From Arcobacter sp. (GTDB lineage Bacteria > Campylobacterota > Campylobacteria > Campylobacterales > Arcobacteraceae): 40,061 bases of DNA. Both the position numbers and the translations under genes were made by a program. Location: assembly GCA_003252105.1 (NCBI GenBank), contig QKDL01000051.1, forward strand, positions 1-40,061, given 5' to 3'. Numbering within the stretch: position 1 is the stretch's first letter; each line of letters begins with the position of its first letter. Positions 18,843-28,699 of the stretch are shown piece after piece. The notes under the pieces are model-generated. The model was not told the origin of the DNA. It made no database searches and worked only from the letters and a program-made list of their open reading frames with translations.

Positions 18843-20176
18843 ATAACTTCCCTTTGTAATACTCTTTGAGTTTCAGTTTTCCCAACCATAGAGATTGCAA
18901 AAAAAGCAACCATGGCAGGGATAGCAAAAACGACAAAATTTGTAGTTAAAGATACATTTTGAGCTACTAAAACTCCACCTAACATTGGACCAAAGATTGC
19001 ACCAGTTCGACCTACTGCAGAAGCCCAACCAATACCTGTAGATTTTATTGATGTAGGATAATTTTGTGCTACAAATGCATATAAAACAATTTGGGTACCA
19101 ATTGTAGTTGCTCCTGCAATTGCTACAAATAGATTTAATATTATAAATGAGTTTAATTGACCTAAAAGTGAAATAGAGATTGCAGCCATCACAAAAAATA
19201 CCATTAACGTTTTTCGTGGACTATATTTATCAGCTAAATACCCACCTAAAAGCGCACCAAATATTGAACCAATACTAAGAACTAATAATAGTGTCAAACT
19301 TGAACCCAATGGAAATCCTGCTTTCATCATCAGTTTTGGAAGCCAACCAGTTATTGCATACACTAATAATAAACAACAAAAAAATGCAACCCAAAACAGT
19401 ATAGTAGTAAAGAAACGATTATTTTTAAATAGATCTGTAAAATGTCCTTTTTCTATATGGTGATCTTCCATAGTAAATCTATCTTCTAAACTATATTCTC
19501 CAGAAGGATTAAGTGCTTTAGCAACTCTTACTAATGTTTTTTGTTTATTTCCTTTAATTAAAAAAGCAGGTGAATCAGGCATATAAACTATGAATAATGG
19601 TAAAAGAACAAGTGGAGCGATTCCTACAAAAAATACTGAAGGCCAACCAAATTGAGGTATTAAAATGATACCTAATCCTGCTGCCATCATACCTCCAACA
19701 GCATAACCACTAAACATAATAGTTACAAGCATATTTTTCATACGTTTTGGAGCATATTCAGTTATCAAAGCAACTGCATTGGGCATAACCCCTCCCATAC
19801 CTAAACCTGCAATAAAACGATAAATACCAAACTCTGTAGGATTAGTTGCAAATCCATTAAAAAAAGTTGTAATACTAAATAAAACTAAACAAGCTATAAT
19901 AGTATTTTTACGTCCAAATTTATCAGCTAAAGCTCCAAAAATAAATGCACCAAACATCATACCAAATAAGGCATAACTACCTAAAGCACCTGCTGTAATA
20001 GCATCTATTTGCCACTCTTCCATCAGTTTTGGTAATAATGCTCCATATATAAAAACATCGTAACCATCAAAAATCAGAACAATAGCTGTCATAATTAACA
20101 TTATCCAATGAAAGTTGTTGAATTTTGCATTATCAACAAGTTCTTCCATATCTATCTTGTTTATCTCTTTTTCCAT
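18839..20176 (-). CDS. benK: MFS aromatic-acid:proton symporter (BenK/PcaK type)
   Basis: A 445-residue protein with 12 predicted membrane helices. The AAHS-family signature is present: 'VLIFDGYDVFIYGALLP' in the first helix, 'GALADKFGRKN' in the loop between helices 2 and 3, 'RFIAGLGMGGVMPNA' in helix 4 and 'GGYLADKYSPRKT' in the second half. It lies 24 bases after benE and overlaps the porin gene by four. By family and operon context the substrate is benzoate. A second benzoate carrier, BenE, is in the same operon. Confidence 0.88.
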   Translation of the reverse strand: MEKEINKIDMEELVDNAKFNNFHWIMLIMTAIVLIFDGYDVFIYGALLPKLMEEWQIDAITAGALGSYALFGMMFGAFIFGALADKFGRKNTIIACLVLFSITTFFNGFATNPTEFGIYRFIAGLGMGGVMPNAVALITEYAPKRMKNMLVTIMFSGYAVGGMMAAGLGIILIPQFGWPSVFFVGIAPLVLLPLFIVYMPDSPAFLIKGNKQKTLVRVAKALNPSGEYSLEDRFTMEDHHIEKGHFTDLFKNNRFFTTILFWVAFFCCLLLVYAITGWLPKLMMKAGFPLGSSLTLLLVLSIGSIFGALLGGYLADKYSPRKTLMVFFVMAAISISLLGQLNSFIILNLFVAIAGATTIGTQIVLYAFVAQNYPTSIKSTGIGWASAVGRTGAIFGPMLGGVLVAQNVSLTTNFVVFAIPAMVAFFAISMVGKTETQRVLQREVI

Positions 20177-20200
20177 TTTATAACCTTATATATTTATGAA

Positions 20201-21418
20201 TTATTTGTTACCTTTTAACAATGCCAACACTTTATTGCTTATAGATTTATCAAATACTGCATGTGCTAACATTCCTAAAAGCATACCCCAAAATGCCGAA
20301 CCTATTCCGACAAAATTCATACCTGATGCAACTGCTAAAAAAGTGATAACAGAGGCTTCGCGGTGTTCTTCGTCCAATACTGTATTCAATAAACTATTAC
20401 TAATTGCACTAAGTAGTGCTAAACCAGCTAATACAGAAATCAATTCTTTAGGTAAGCCCATAATCATTGTAACAATCGTTATTGCAAACAAGCCACCTAT
20501 TAAATAAAACAAACCATTTGCAATTCCAGCAATATAACGTTTGTTTGGATTTTCATTTGATTCAGGACTTGTACAAATTGCAGCAGTAATTGCTGCTAAA
20601 GTAATAGTAATACCACCAAAAAATGCAACAAATATAGATACTAAACTTGTCACAGATATAATTGATTTGGCTTTTATGTCATAACCTGAAGTTTTTAAAA
20701 CTGCCATACCTGGTAAAAATTGTCCAGTTAAACTAACTAATACTAAGGGTAAGGCAAAATTCAAAGTGCTACGCCAATCCCATATTGGTTCTATAAAAAT
20801 TGGTTTTTCTATACCAAATGGTATAGGCTTTAATTCTAAAGCACCAGAAAATAATGCTACTAATACTCCGACTATTAATACAATCACTACTGAATAACGT
20901 GGTAAAAATCGTTTAAACAATAGATACGAAATAATCATTATCCCAGTAAGTAAAGGCATACTCTGCATCGAAGTAAAACTATTAATCCCAAATTGAAACA
21001 AAATTCCAGCTATCATCGCAGAAGCAATACCTTTGGGAATATGTTTAGTTATGTGATCAAATGAGCCTGTTATTCCAATTACGAACAATATAATTGCAGC
21101 TATAATATAGGAACCTACAGCTTGATTTATTGTCATAGTGGTAAACTGTGTAACAAGTAATGCAGTACCAGGGGCAGACCAAGCAGTGATTACAGGAACA
21201 CGTAAATATAAACTTAAAAAGATTCCAGATAAAGCAGCCCCCAATGAAATCCCCCACACCCATGATGCCATCATTTCATTACTAGCTTGTGCTGTATTTG
21301 CAGCTTGAAAGAAAATCAATAAAGGGCCTGAGTAAGAGATCAAAACAGCTAAAAACCCAGCCATAATTGCTGATGTTGAGATATCTTCACGAATACTTTT
21401 TAATCTGAAATTCATCAT
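20201..21418 (-). CDS. benE: Benzoate membrane transporter BenE
   Basis: A 405-residue protein, almost entirely hydrophobic with 10 or more membrane helices. The N-terminal 'FLAVLISYSGPLLIFFQAA', 'WSAPGTALL', and 'LPLVLVSLTGQFLPGMAVL' with the following 'GGITITLAAITAAICTSPE' are characteristic of the BenE benzoate:proton symporter family. It starts two bases after the benD stop. Two adjacent Met codons (21418 and 21415) are possible starts. Confidence 0.93.
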   Translation of the reverse strand: MMNFRLKSIREDISTSAIMAGFLAVLISYSGPLLIFFQAANTAQASNEMMASWVWGISLGAALSGIFLSLYLRVPVITAWSAPGTALLVTQFTTMTINQAVGSYIIAAIILFVIGITGSFDHITKHIPKGIASAMIAGILFQFGINSFTSMQSMPLLTGIMIISYLLFKRFLPRYSVVIVLIVGVLVALFSGALELKPIPFGIEKPIFIEPIWDWRSTLNFALPLVLVSLTGQFLPGMAVLKTSGYDIKAKSIISVTSLVSIFVAFFGGITITLAAITAAICTSPESNENPNKRYIAGIANGLFYLIGGLFAITIVTMIMGLPKELISVLAGLALLSAISNSLLNTVLDEEHREASVITFLAVASGMNFVGIGSAFWGMLLGMLAHAVFDKSISNKVLALLKGNK

Positions 21419-21420
21419 AA

Positions 21421-22203
21421 TTATCCTTGGTCTCCACCTGCAACAGGTAGAATTGAACCAGTAATATATGATGCTTCATCTGATGCCAAAAATAAAATTG
21501 CTCCTACTTGTTCATCAATAGTTCCATACCTATGCATATAGCTAGATTGTATTGTTTGATCAACAATCTCTTGATTCCATTGTTGTTCTTGTTCTGATAT
21601 AGGATTAACATTTCTTGGAATTTTTCTTGGTGGAGCTTCTGTTCCACCAGTTGCTATACCATTTACTCTTATCCCATATGGTGCATATTCAAACGCTAAA
21701 CTTGAGGTCATTGCATTTATGCCACCTTTGGCAGCTGAATAGGGAATTCGATGAATACCTTTTGTTGCAATTGATGAGATATTTACAATAACACCTTTTT
21801 TTCTCTCAACCATATCTGGCAAAACTGCTCTACATGACCATAACGTTGGAAATAAAGATCTTCTAATCTCAGCTTCTATTTCATTGTCTGCATAATATTC
21901 ATAAGGTTTTGTCCAGATAGTACCACCAATATTATTTATAACAATATCAATAGCCCCCAAATTTGTCTCAATCTCTTTAACAAAATGTTCAGCACCAGCA
22001 TAGGTTTCCATATCGGCTAATACAACATGAGAAGAGCCATTTTCTTTACTAATTATTTCAGCAACTTCATGAACTAAATCAGATCGATCTACTAAACCAA
22101 CTTTAGCTCCTTCAGCAGCTAAAGCAATTGCTACTCCTCTTCCAATCCCTTGTGCTGCACCAGTTACTACAACAACTTTATTTTCAAATCTTTTATTTTT
22201 CAT
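21421..22203 (-). CDS. benD: Benzoate cis-diol dehydrogenase BenD
   Basis: A 260-residue short-chain dehydrogenase that oxidises and decarboxylates 1,6-dihydroxycyclohexa-2,4-diene-1-carboxylate to catechol with NAD+. The cofactor motif 'GAAQGIGRG' and the Asp of 'LVDRSD' favour NAD. 'NNIGG', the catalytic Ser in 'NISSIA' and the 'YSAAKGG' Tyr-Lys pair are present. 'GGTEAPPRKIPRN' after the active site is typical of BenD. It lies nine bases after benC and two before benE. Confidence 0.94.
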   Translation of the reverse strand: MKNKRFENKVVVVTGAAQGIGRGVAIALAAEGAKVGLVDRSDLVHEVAEIISKENGSSHVVLADMETYAGAEHFVKEIETNLGAIDIVINNIGGTIWTKPYEYYADNEIEAEIRRSLFPTLWSCRAVLPDMVERKKGVIVNISSIATKGIHRIPYSAAKGGINAMTSSLAFEYAPYGIRVNGIATGGTEAPPRKIPRNVNPISEQEQQWNQEIVDQTIQSSYMHRYGTIDEQVGAILFLASDEASYITGSILPVAGGDQG

Positions 22204-22212
22204 ATTAATACC

Positions 22213-23229
<1,017 letters not shown>

Positions 23230-23240
23230 TCACCTTACAA

Positions 23241-23732
23241 TTAGATATGATAAATATCAATCACAGTTGAGATATAATCATTTTTCAATACAACATATTT
23301 ATTTATAATTTTTGGCTTATCTGCTGAAAAATCTATTATATATTTTGATTTACCAAAATATGTGAAATCTTTGTTATATCTATGAGACATAGTTATCCAA
23401 TTAAAACAAACTGTTACGACACTATTCTCTTCTGACATAATCTCAATATTACTAATATTATGACTAGTTCTTGTATCAGGTATAGTTGCACTAGAACGCT
23501 CAGTTTTAATTCTGAAAACTCTATCTTCCAAACCTGCACGACTTGGATAATAGATTAAGGAAATCTCCTCTTGTGGATTAGTAGTCAATGTTGCATCATC
23601 ATCCCAAGATGGCATCCAAAACTCAACATTTTCATCATATAACTCTAACCATTCATCCCATTGTTTGTCATCTAATAAACGACTCTCTTTATATAAAAAT
23701 GTTTGAACATCTTGATAGCTTAAATTTTTCAT
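23241..23732 (-). CDS. benB: Benzoate 1,2-dioxygenase small (beta) subunit BenB
   Basis: A 163-residue ring-hydroxylating dioxygenase beta subunit with the usual cone fold. '[23 protein letters not shown]' at the start and '[23 protein letters not shown]' in the middle are family signatures. It stabilises the alpha-3 beta-3 oxygenase and has no metal ligands of its own. The ATG overlaps the end of benA by four bases. Confidence 0.95.
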   Translation of the reverse strand: MKNLSYQDVQTFLYKESRLLDDKQWDEWLELYDENVEFWMPSWDDDATLTTNPQEEISLIYYPSRAGLEDRVFRIKTERSSATIPDTRTSHNISNIEIMSEENSVVTVCFNWITMSHRYNKDFTYFGKSKYIIDFSADKPKIINKYVVLKNDYISTVIDIYHI

Positions 23733-25093
23733 TTAGACTCCTCTCTTGCAATTGCTTTTTTCATCACATCAATCCAATATTGATGTTGTACAACATATAA
23801 ACCTTCATCTTCAGCTTTTAGTCCACTCATAATAGGTTTTAAATCAATATTCTCAGCTGCATTATCTGCTCCTTCAATCCAATGAACAGCCCCTCTACAC
23901 ATATCATTCCATTCTAATGATGAAGCATTGAATCCCTCTTGACATGCTCTAAACTCTTCTAAATCATCTGGTGTTGCCATTCCGCTTGCATTAAAAAAAT
24001 CTTCATATTGACGAATTCTATGTGCTCTAGCTTCTGGTGCTTCACCTTTTGGTGCAATACAATAAATAGTAACTTCTGTTTTATTTGGTGCAATTGGTCT
24101 TAATAATCTAATTTGTGAACCAAATTGGTCCATTAAATATACATTTGGATATAAACAAAGATTTCTTGATCTCTCAACCATCCAATCTGCTTTTGCTTTA
24201 CCAAATTTCTCTGAAAATTCTCCATGTCTAGGAAAATTTGGTCTATCTTCAGGATTTGCCCATTTAGTCCATAACAATATATGACCATGTTCAAAGGCAT
24301 AAAAACCTCCACCTTGTTGAGCCCACTTTCCAGCATCCATAGCTTTGATTCCATCTTTTCTAGCTTCTTGTTCTTTTCTTCTTCCTGTAGTAGCTGCATA
24401 ATTCCAATGTGTTGCTGTTACATGATATCCATCAGCACCATTTTCTGCTTGTATTTTCCAATTACCATCAAAAGTGTATGTAGAAGAACCCTTTAAAACT
24501 TCTAAACCATTTTCTGATTGATCAACAATCATATCTATGATTTTTGCTGCCTCACCTAAGTAATCTGATAATGGAGCAACATCAGGATTTAAACTACCAA
24601 ATAAGAACCCTTTATAGTTTTCAAATTTAGCTACTTTTTTAAGGTCATGAGAACCATCTTTATTAAAACACTCTGGATATCCAGCGGCATCAGGGTCTTT
24701 AACTTTTAGCAATTTTCCACTATTGTTAAATGTCCAACCATGAAAAGGGCAAGTATAAGTTGATTTATTACCTTTTTTAAATCTACATAATTGCGCACCT
24801 CTGTGACTACACGAATTAATAAATGCATTTAATTCATTGTTTCTGTTTCTTGCAATAACAATAGGTTGTCTTCCCATATACGTTGTATAGTAGTCATTTA
24901 TATTTGGTATCTGACTCTCATGTGCTAAATAGATCCAATTACCTTCAAAGATGTATTTCATTTCAAGTTCAAATAAGTCTTCATCCGTGAATGCACTTCT
25001 ATGTAAACGATAGTCTCCAGCCTCTTTATTTTCGATGAGTAAATCATCAATGTTTTTGATATTATCTATTTTATTTAGATGAATTAATTTCAT
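23729..25093 (-). CDS. benA: Benzoate 1,2-dioxygenase large (alpha) subunit BenA
   Basis: About 454 residues, the usual family length, when started at the ATG at 25093. That ATG is preceded at seven bases by AGGGGAG; an in-frame GTG 33 bases earlier lacks such a site and would add 11 unrelated residues. The Rieske cluster ligands are in 'CSHRGAQLC' and 'CPFHGW'. The mononuclear iron site is '[11 protein letters not shown]', giving Asp and two His. It adds O2 to benzoate to make the cis-diol acid. It is the first gene of the seven-gene ben operon. Confidence 0.96.
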   Translation of the reverse strand: MKLIHLNKIDNIKNIDDLLIENKEAGDYRLHRSAFTDEDLFELEMKYIFEGNWIYLAHESQIPNINDYYTTYMGRQPIVIARNRNNELNAFINSCSHRGAQLCRFKKGNKSTYTCPFHGWTFNNSGKLLKVKDPDAAGYPECFNKDGSHDLKKVAKFENYKGFLFGSLNPDVAPLSDYLGEAAKIIDMIVDQSENGLEVLKGSSTYTFDGNWKIQAENGADGYHVTATHWNYAATTGRRKEQEARKDGIKAMDAGKWAQQGGGFYAFEHGHILLWTKWANPEDRPNFPRHGEFSEKFGKAKADWMVERSRNLCLYPNVYLMDQFGSQIRLLRPIAPNKTEVTIYCIAPKGEAPEARAHRIRQYEDFFNASGMATPDDLEEFRACQEGFNASSLEWNDMCRGAVHWIEGADNAAENIDLKPIMSGLKAEDEGLYVVQHQYWIDVMKKAIAREESK

Positions 25094-25444
25094 TCTAACT
25101 CTCCCCTTAATTAAGATATATTGCACTAAATGATGTCAAAATAACTTTTTTCAAATCAGTTATTAATAATAAATATATGGACTGATATGTAGTCAAAAAG
25201 CTCTAAGACCTTTTAGTAAGAAAAGTTTACTTATTTGAATACGCGACGTGTACGCAATGTAATCTAAAAACAAATTTTTTTAGGTTTTTTTCTGTTTAGA
25301 AGAGATATTTTATGAAATCTAATGGATATTTGAGTTTATTTTAACTTTTGATAGGAGTGTAATATGATTAGTTTTTTTCCATTAGACCAACTTCTAAAAA
25401 TAAAAAAGTTGATCTAATTTTAAAATAGCTATTTAATAGTTTTA
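25094..25444. promoter_or_regulatory. Intergenic region upstream of benA with candidate promoter, dyad and a 17-codon ORF
   Basis: This 351-base gap contains, on the minus strand, TTGACT (25196-25191) and TATTAT (25171-25166) separated by 19 bases, a candidate benA promoter. A dyad with arms GACT and AGTC (25180-25194) overlaps the -35 and could be an operator. On the plus strand, a GGAG site and ATG at 25364 open a 17-codon ORF ending at 25417. An imperfect inverted repeat (about 25384-25415, one mismatch in ten) may act as a terminator after pirin. No regulator gene is present. Confidence 0.4.
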
Positions 25445-26149
25445 TTAAAGCTCTTTCATCTCTATAAATAAAAAGTGTGAATTTGTTATAGCTTCAATAT
25501 TTATTTTTGATTCTTTTGTAATTTCCATGGCATCACCATCTTTTAGTTCTATATCATTTATCTTAGATGTTCCTTCTATTTGGACAAAATAGATTTGTCT
25601 ATTATCATTTACATCAAACTTAATTTTTTTATTACTATTAAGTTCACTAACATATATATTTATATCTTGATAGATTTTTACTTTTGCATCACCATTTTGA
25701 GATGAAACTATTTTTAACAATTTATTTTCTCTATCATCTTTAATAAATCTTTGAGAACCATAAAGTTTAGGTAAACTTGATTGGGGTGGTAAAATCCATA
25801 TTTGTAAAAGTCTTAAATTTTTAGATTCATGCCAATTATGTTCACTGTGATAGATACCATCACCTGCACTTAGGTATTGTACTTCACCACGTTTTAGTGT
25901 CTCTTTATTTCCCATTGAATCTTTATGGGTAATCTCACCATCCACTATATATGAGATAATCTCCATATTTGAATGGGGATGGGTATCAAAACCAGAGTTT
26001 GGATGGATTATATCATCATTTAAAACTCTTAATACTCCAAAATTAATATTATCTGGATTCATATATTCGGCAAAAGAGAAATGAAAACGACTCTCTAACC
26101 ATCCAAGGTTAGAACTGCCCATATTTTCTTTTTTCAATTTTTTTAACAT
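25445..26149 (-). CDS. Pirin-family bicupin protein
   Basis: A 234-residue protein. The first cupin has the metal ligands of pirins: the two His of 'THPHSNMEI' and the His and Glu of 'YHSEHN'. 'GWLESRFHFSFAEYMNP' at the start is the family signature. Some bacterial pirins of this size (YhhW/YhaK type) act on flavonols as quercetin dioxygenases, and others sense redox state. It is the last gene of the MarR-linked operon, two bases after the flavin-reductase gene. Substrate unknown. Confidence 0.9.
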   Translation of the reverse strand: MLKKLKKENMGSSNLGWLESRFHFSFAEYMNPDNINFGVLRVLNDDIIHPNSGFDTHPHSNMEIISYIVDGEITHKDSMGNKETLKRGEVQYLSAGDGIYHSEHNWHESKNLRLLQIWILPPQSSLPKLYGSQRFIKDDRENKLLKIVSSQNGDAKVKIYQDINIYVSELNSNKKIKFDVNDNRQIYFVQIEGTSKINDIELKDGDAMEITKESKINIEAITNSHFLFIEMKEL

Positions 26150-26151
26150 AA

Positions 26152-26655
26152 TTAATCCTTTAAGATTTCAACAAACTGTTCTAATATCTTTTTTGAACTA
26201 TCTTCTCTTAGACTTTTTTCATATGTTGTTAAAATTTCTCTAGGCATAATAACTGCTCCTAGTCTTGTAAATTGTGTTCTCATAGCATTAAGTCCATCAA
26301 CACCATTACTTCCTGAGTGAGTTGCAAGTTGAATTTTTTTCATAGTAAATAAAGCTCTAAAATCTTCACCTATTCTTGATATCCAAGCTATCATATTAAC
26401 CAATACAGGTGGTAACGAATAATTATATTCAGCTGTTACAAAAACATACCCTTTTGCAATTTGCATTTTTTCTGCTAATTCCAAAGCCTTTTGTGGAATT
26501 CCATCATTTTGCTCTTTATTTGTATCATAAAGAGGAAGTTCTAATTCAACTAGATTTACTATCTCACTATTTATATTTTTTTCTATTAATTGCTCTTGCA
26601 AATTTTTTGCAAGTTTCATATTTTCATTTAAAGTAGCCACAAATATAAGTACCAT
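26152..26655 (-). CDS. NAD(P)H-dependent FMN reductase family protein
   Basis: A 167-residue flavodoxin-like protein. 'FVTAEYNYSLPPVLVNMIAW' is the conserved 'PEYN' region of the FMN_red family, normally forming the flavin pocket, and 'QLATHSGSNG' follows. These enzymes reduce FMN, quinones or azo dyes with NAD(P)H. It lies between the DODA-dioxygenase gene (three bases upstream) and the pirin gene (two bases downstream). In this operon a quinone-reducing role is plausible, as inference. Confidence 0.88.
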   Translation of the reverse strand: MVLIFVATLNENMKLAKNLQEQLIEKNINSEIVNLVELELPLYDTNKEQNDGIPQKALELAEKMQIAKGYVFVTAEYNYSLPPVLVNMIAWISRIGEDFRALFTMKKIQLATHSGSNGVDGLNAMRTQFTRLGAVIMPREILTTYEKSLREDSSKKILEQFVEILKD

Positions 26656-26658
26656 AAC

Positions 26659-27435
26659 CTACTCCTTAAATATTATTGTGTCCATTGCTTGATTCCCATA
26701 CATAAATCTATTATGTAGAGATTCTCCTGCTTTTGTTTTTGAAGCACCCAAACTTACATATAAAGGTAAAAAATGTTCTAATGTGGGATGATTGTGTTTT
26801 AAATATGGTGCCTCACTATAAAAATTGATTAATGATTGAATCTCTTTGTTCTCTAATTTTTCAACAATCCAATCTCTAAAAATCTTTGCATAATCTTTAA
26901 CAAAATTTTCTTCTTCATTCCAGCTAATATCTCTTAAATTATGAGTTAAAGCTCCACTTGCAATAATCAAAGTATCCTCTTTTAGTTTAGATAATATTTC
27001 ACCCAATCTAATAAGTTGCTTTATATCATAATTTATTGGTAATGAAAGTTGAATCACTGGTACATCTGCTTTTGGATACATAAATCTAAGAACAGACCAA
27101 ACTCCATGATCATACCCTTCCCTTGATGTATCTTTTGTAATTTCAATATCATTTGATTCTAATAATTCTATTATCTCATCACTTTTTTCTATACTTGACT
27201 TTGCATTATATTCCAATTCATAAAGTTCTCTTGGAAAATTATAAAAGTCATAAATCAACCCTGGGTTCTCTTTATATAATATTTTCAAATCTCTTGTAAC
27301 CCAGTGAGCTGAAACTACCAAGATATATTTCGGCTTATCAAATCGTGACGGTAGTTGTTTTAAAAATTTAGTAGTGTCATCATCCATTATCATCAAAGCT
27401 GGACTTCCGTGCGAAATATATAAACTTGGTAACAT
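26659..27435 (-). CDS. DODA-type extradiol dioxygenase family protein (YgiD-like)
   Basis: About 258 residues when started at the ATG at 27435, which has AAGGAAG six bases upstream; a TTG eight codons earlier has no such site. The class III (LigB-fold) metal ligands are visible: His in 'YISHGSP', His in 'SAHWVT', His in 'GYDHGVWS' and His in 'ALTHNLRD'. Relatives cleave DOPA-like catechols, usually with Zn or Fe. It could in principle open a catechol ring, but the family is not the classical catechol 2,3-dioxygenase, and its placement in the MarR operon rather than the ben operon argues for detoxification. Confidence 0.87.
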   Translation of the reverse strand: MLPSLYISHGSPALMIMDDDTTKFLKQLPSRFDKPKYILVVSAHWVTRDLKILYKENPGLIYDFYNFPRELYELEYNAKSSIEKSDEIIELLESNDIEITKDTSREGYDHGVWSVLRFMYPKADVPVIQLSLPINYDIKQLIRLGEILSKLKEDTLIIASGALTHNLRDISWNEEENFVKDYAKIFRDWIVEKLENKEIQSLINFYSEAPYLKHNHPTLEHFLPLYVSLGASKTKAGESLHNRFMYGNQAMDTIIFKE

Positions 27436-27445
27436 TTTAACTTCC

Positions 27446-28012
27446 TTATTTTTGAGCAATACCTTCTAGCTCAACGTTGATTTTAACCTCTTCACCTACA
27501 ACAACTCCACCAGCTTCAAGTGCTTTATTCCAGTTTAAGCCATAATCTAATCTATTTACTTTTCCTTCAAGTTCTAAACCAACTCTTTTATTTCCCCATG
27601 GATCAATAACTTCACCAGTTTTTTCTATATCAAATACAACATCTTTTGTAACACCTCTCATAGTTAATTTACCATAAGCTTTTTCACCTTCAACTTTTTC
27701 AACTTTAAAAGTTAAATTTGGATGTTTTGCTGCATCAAAAAAATCTGCTGATTTTAAGTGACCATCTCTTTTTTCGTTGTCAGTGTTGATAGATGCTACT
27801 ACAACATTTCCTTCTAAAGATTTAATAATTCCAGTTTTTTCATCATATTCAAAAGAACCATCAAACTTTTCAAAGTTTCCTCTTACGCTTGAGATCATTA
27901 AGTGTTTTACTTTAAATCCAACATGAGAATGTGATGTATCCACTTTATATGTTCCTGCAAAAAGTGCACCTGCTGCTAATATTGATACTAAACCTAATTT
28001 TACTAAATTCAT
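27446..28012 (-). CDS. YceI-family periplasmic protein
   Basis: A 188-residue protein with a signal peptide ending near 'GALFAG'. The mature part 'YKVDTSHSHVGFKVKHLM' and 'FDAAKHPNLTFKVEKVE' is the YceI lipocalin-like fold, which binds polyisoprenoid lipids such as quinones. It begins 48 bases after the marR stop, and a palindromic operator (28031-28042) sits in that gap, so it probably has its own MarR-controlled promoter. Three genes follow it tightly. Confidence 0.93.
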   Translation of the reverse strand: MNLVKLGLVSILAAGALFAGTYKVDTSHSHVGFKVKHLMISSVRGNFEKFDGSFEYDEKTGIIKSLEGNVVVASINTDNEKRDGHLKSADFFDAAKHPNLTFKVEKVEGEKAYGKLTMRGVTKDVVFDIEKTGEVIDPWGNKRVGLELEGKVNRLDYGLNWNKALEAGGVVVGEEVKINVELEGIAQK

Positions 28013-28030
28013 TTTTGTCTCCTAAATTGT

Positions 28031-28042
28031 TACTAATTAGTA
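28031..28042. promoter_or_regulatory. MarR operator in front of yceI
   Basis: The perfect 12-base palindrome TACTAATTAGTA, identical to the core of the two sites upstream of marR, lies 18 bases before the yceI ATG. A -10-like TACAAT on the minus strand (28050-28045) places the site around the likely transcription start. Confidence 0.75.
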
Positions 28043-28060
28043 TTATTGTATTAAAAAAAA

Positions 28061-28513
28061 CTACTGCGATTTGTGTAGTTTTCTTAATAAATTATATAAA
28101 GTTTCCGTCTCTTCTTTTGATAAAACTTTAAAATGCTCTTCAAAGTTTTTTGCATGAGTGGGAAACAACTCTTCAATTATCTCTTTACCCTTTTGAGTAA
28201 TAGATAAAATTGATGCCCTTTTATCTTTACTGTCAGCAATAGAATCTATTAAACCATCTCTTTTTAGATTTCTTACTACTACAGTAATATTACCTGGAGT
28301 GCTCATAGTTAACTTTGTGATTGCTCCAATATTTAAATCTCCTCTATGATACAAAACTTCTAAAACTTGAAATTGAATCATAGTTAAATTAAATCCATGA
28401 ATATATTGTGTCTCTTTAGCTCTAATTTTTGTATAAGCTCTAAAAAGTTGTACCCATGTTTGCATAGACAAATCACGTAGTTCACCATAACTTTTTTTAT
28501 TTTTTACATTCAT
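28061..28513 (-). CDS. MarR-family transcriptional regulator
   Basis: A 150-residue winged-helix protein. Residues 30-125 form the DNA-binding domain: 'TMIQFQVLEVLYHRGDLNIGAITKLTMSTPGNITVVVRNLKRDGLI' contains the recognition helix, and 'DKRASILSITQKGKEI' is the wing with the conserved Asp-Arg pair. It probably represses itself and yceI onward, because identical palindromes lie in its own promoter and before yceI. MarR proteins commonly release DNA on binding phenolic ligands or on oxidation; the inducer here is unknown. Confidence 0.93.
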   Translation of the reverse strand: MNVKNKKSYGELRDLSMQTWVQLFRAYTKIRAKETQYIHGFNLTMIQFQVLEVLYHRGDLNIGAITKLTMSTPGNITVVVRNLKRDGLIDSIADSKDKRASILSITQKGKEIIEELFPTHAKNFEEHFKVLSKEETETLYNLLRKLHKSQ

Positions 28514-28530
28514 CTCAAACTCCTAGTGAA

Positions 28531-28559
28531 ATTATATTACTAATTAGTAATAAAGTCAA
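28531..28559 (-). promoter_or_regulatory. marR promoter with an operator in the spacer
   Basis: On the minus strand TTGACT (28559-28554) and TATAAT (28536-28531) are separated by exactly 17 bases. Fourteen of these form the perfect palindrome TTACTAATTAGTAA (28537-28550), so bound MarR would block RNA polymerase directly. This is the clearest promoter in the window. Confidence 0.85.
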
Positions 28560-28576
28560 GTGATATTTTAATTATA

Positions 28577-28590
28577 TTACTAATTAGTAG
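28577..28590. promoter_or_regulatory. Second upstream MarR operator
   Basis: The 19-base block ATTATATTACTAATTAGTA at 28531 recurs at 28571, centre-to-centre 40 bases, about four helical turns, so two dimers would lie on the same DNA face. The palindrome core is 28578-28589. A plus-strand TATAAT follows at 28591-28596 but leads to no recognisable gene. Confidence 0.75.
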
Positions 28591-28666
28591 TATAATATAG
28601 GTAAAAAGCTCTATTTTATGGTATTTTGAAAAATTTAATTTTTTTTTGAAAATGATTTATGAAGTT

Positions 28667-28696
28667 AAAAAGAAGAGAAAAAACTCTTCTTTTTTT
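28667..28696. terminator. Bidirectional terminator beside the H1-like gene
   Basis: Inverted repeat AAAAAGAAGAG (28667-28677) and CTCTTCTTTTT with a six-A loop and T-rich tails on both strands, four bases beyond the stop of the minus-strand H1-like gene. It suits intrinsic termination of that gene. Confidence 0.75.
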
Positions 28697-28699
28697 GAA

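Noticed and set aside
20196-20507. A 103-codon plus-strand ORF over the end of benE.
   Set aside because: It is fully inside a well-supported gene on the other strand and shows no family features.
24133-24399. An 88-codon ORF in another frame of benA.
   Set aside because: It is a shadow of the benA coding sequence; benA has all metal ligands and full family length.
26659-27435. The DODA-type dioxygenase as the missing catechol ring-cleavage enzyme of the benzoate pathway.
   Set aside because: It belongs to the LigB/YgiD fold rather than the classical catechol dioxygenases and is in the MarR operon. I could not exclude activity, so it is kept only as a possibility in its entry.
28591-28640. 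A plus-strand promoter (TATAAT at 28591) driving a small gene.
   Set aside because: The first ATG downstream stops after three codons and the minus-strand terminator follows, so no product is evident; the TATAAT may be part of the operator repeat.
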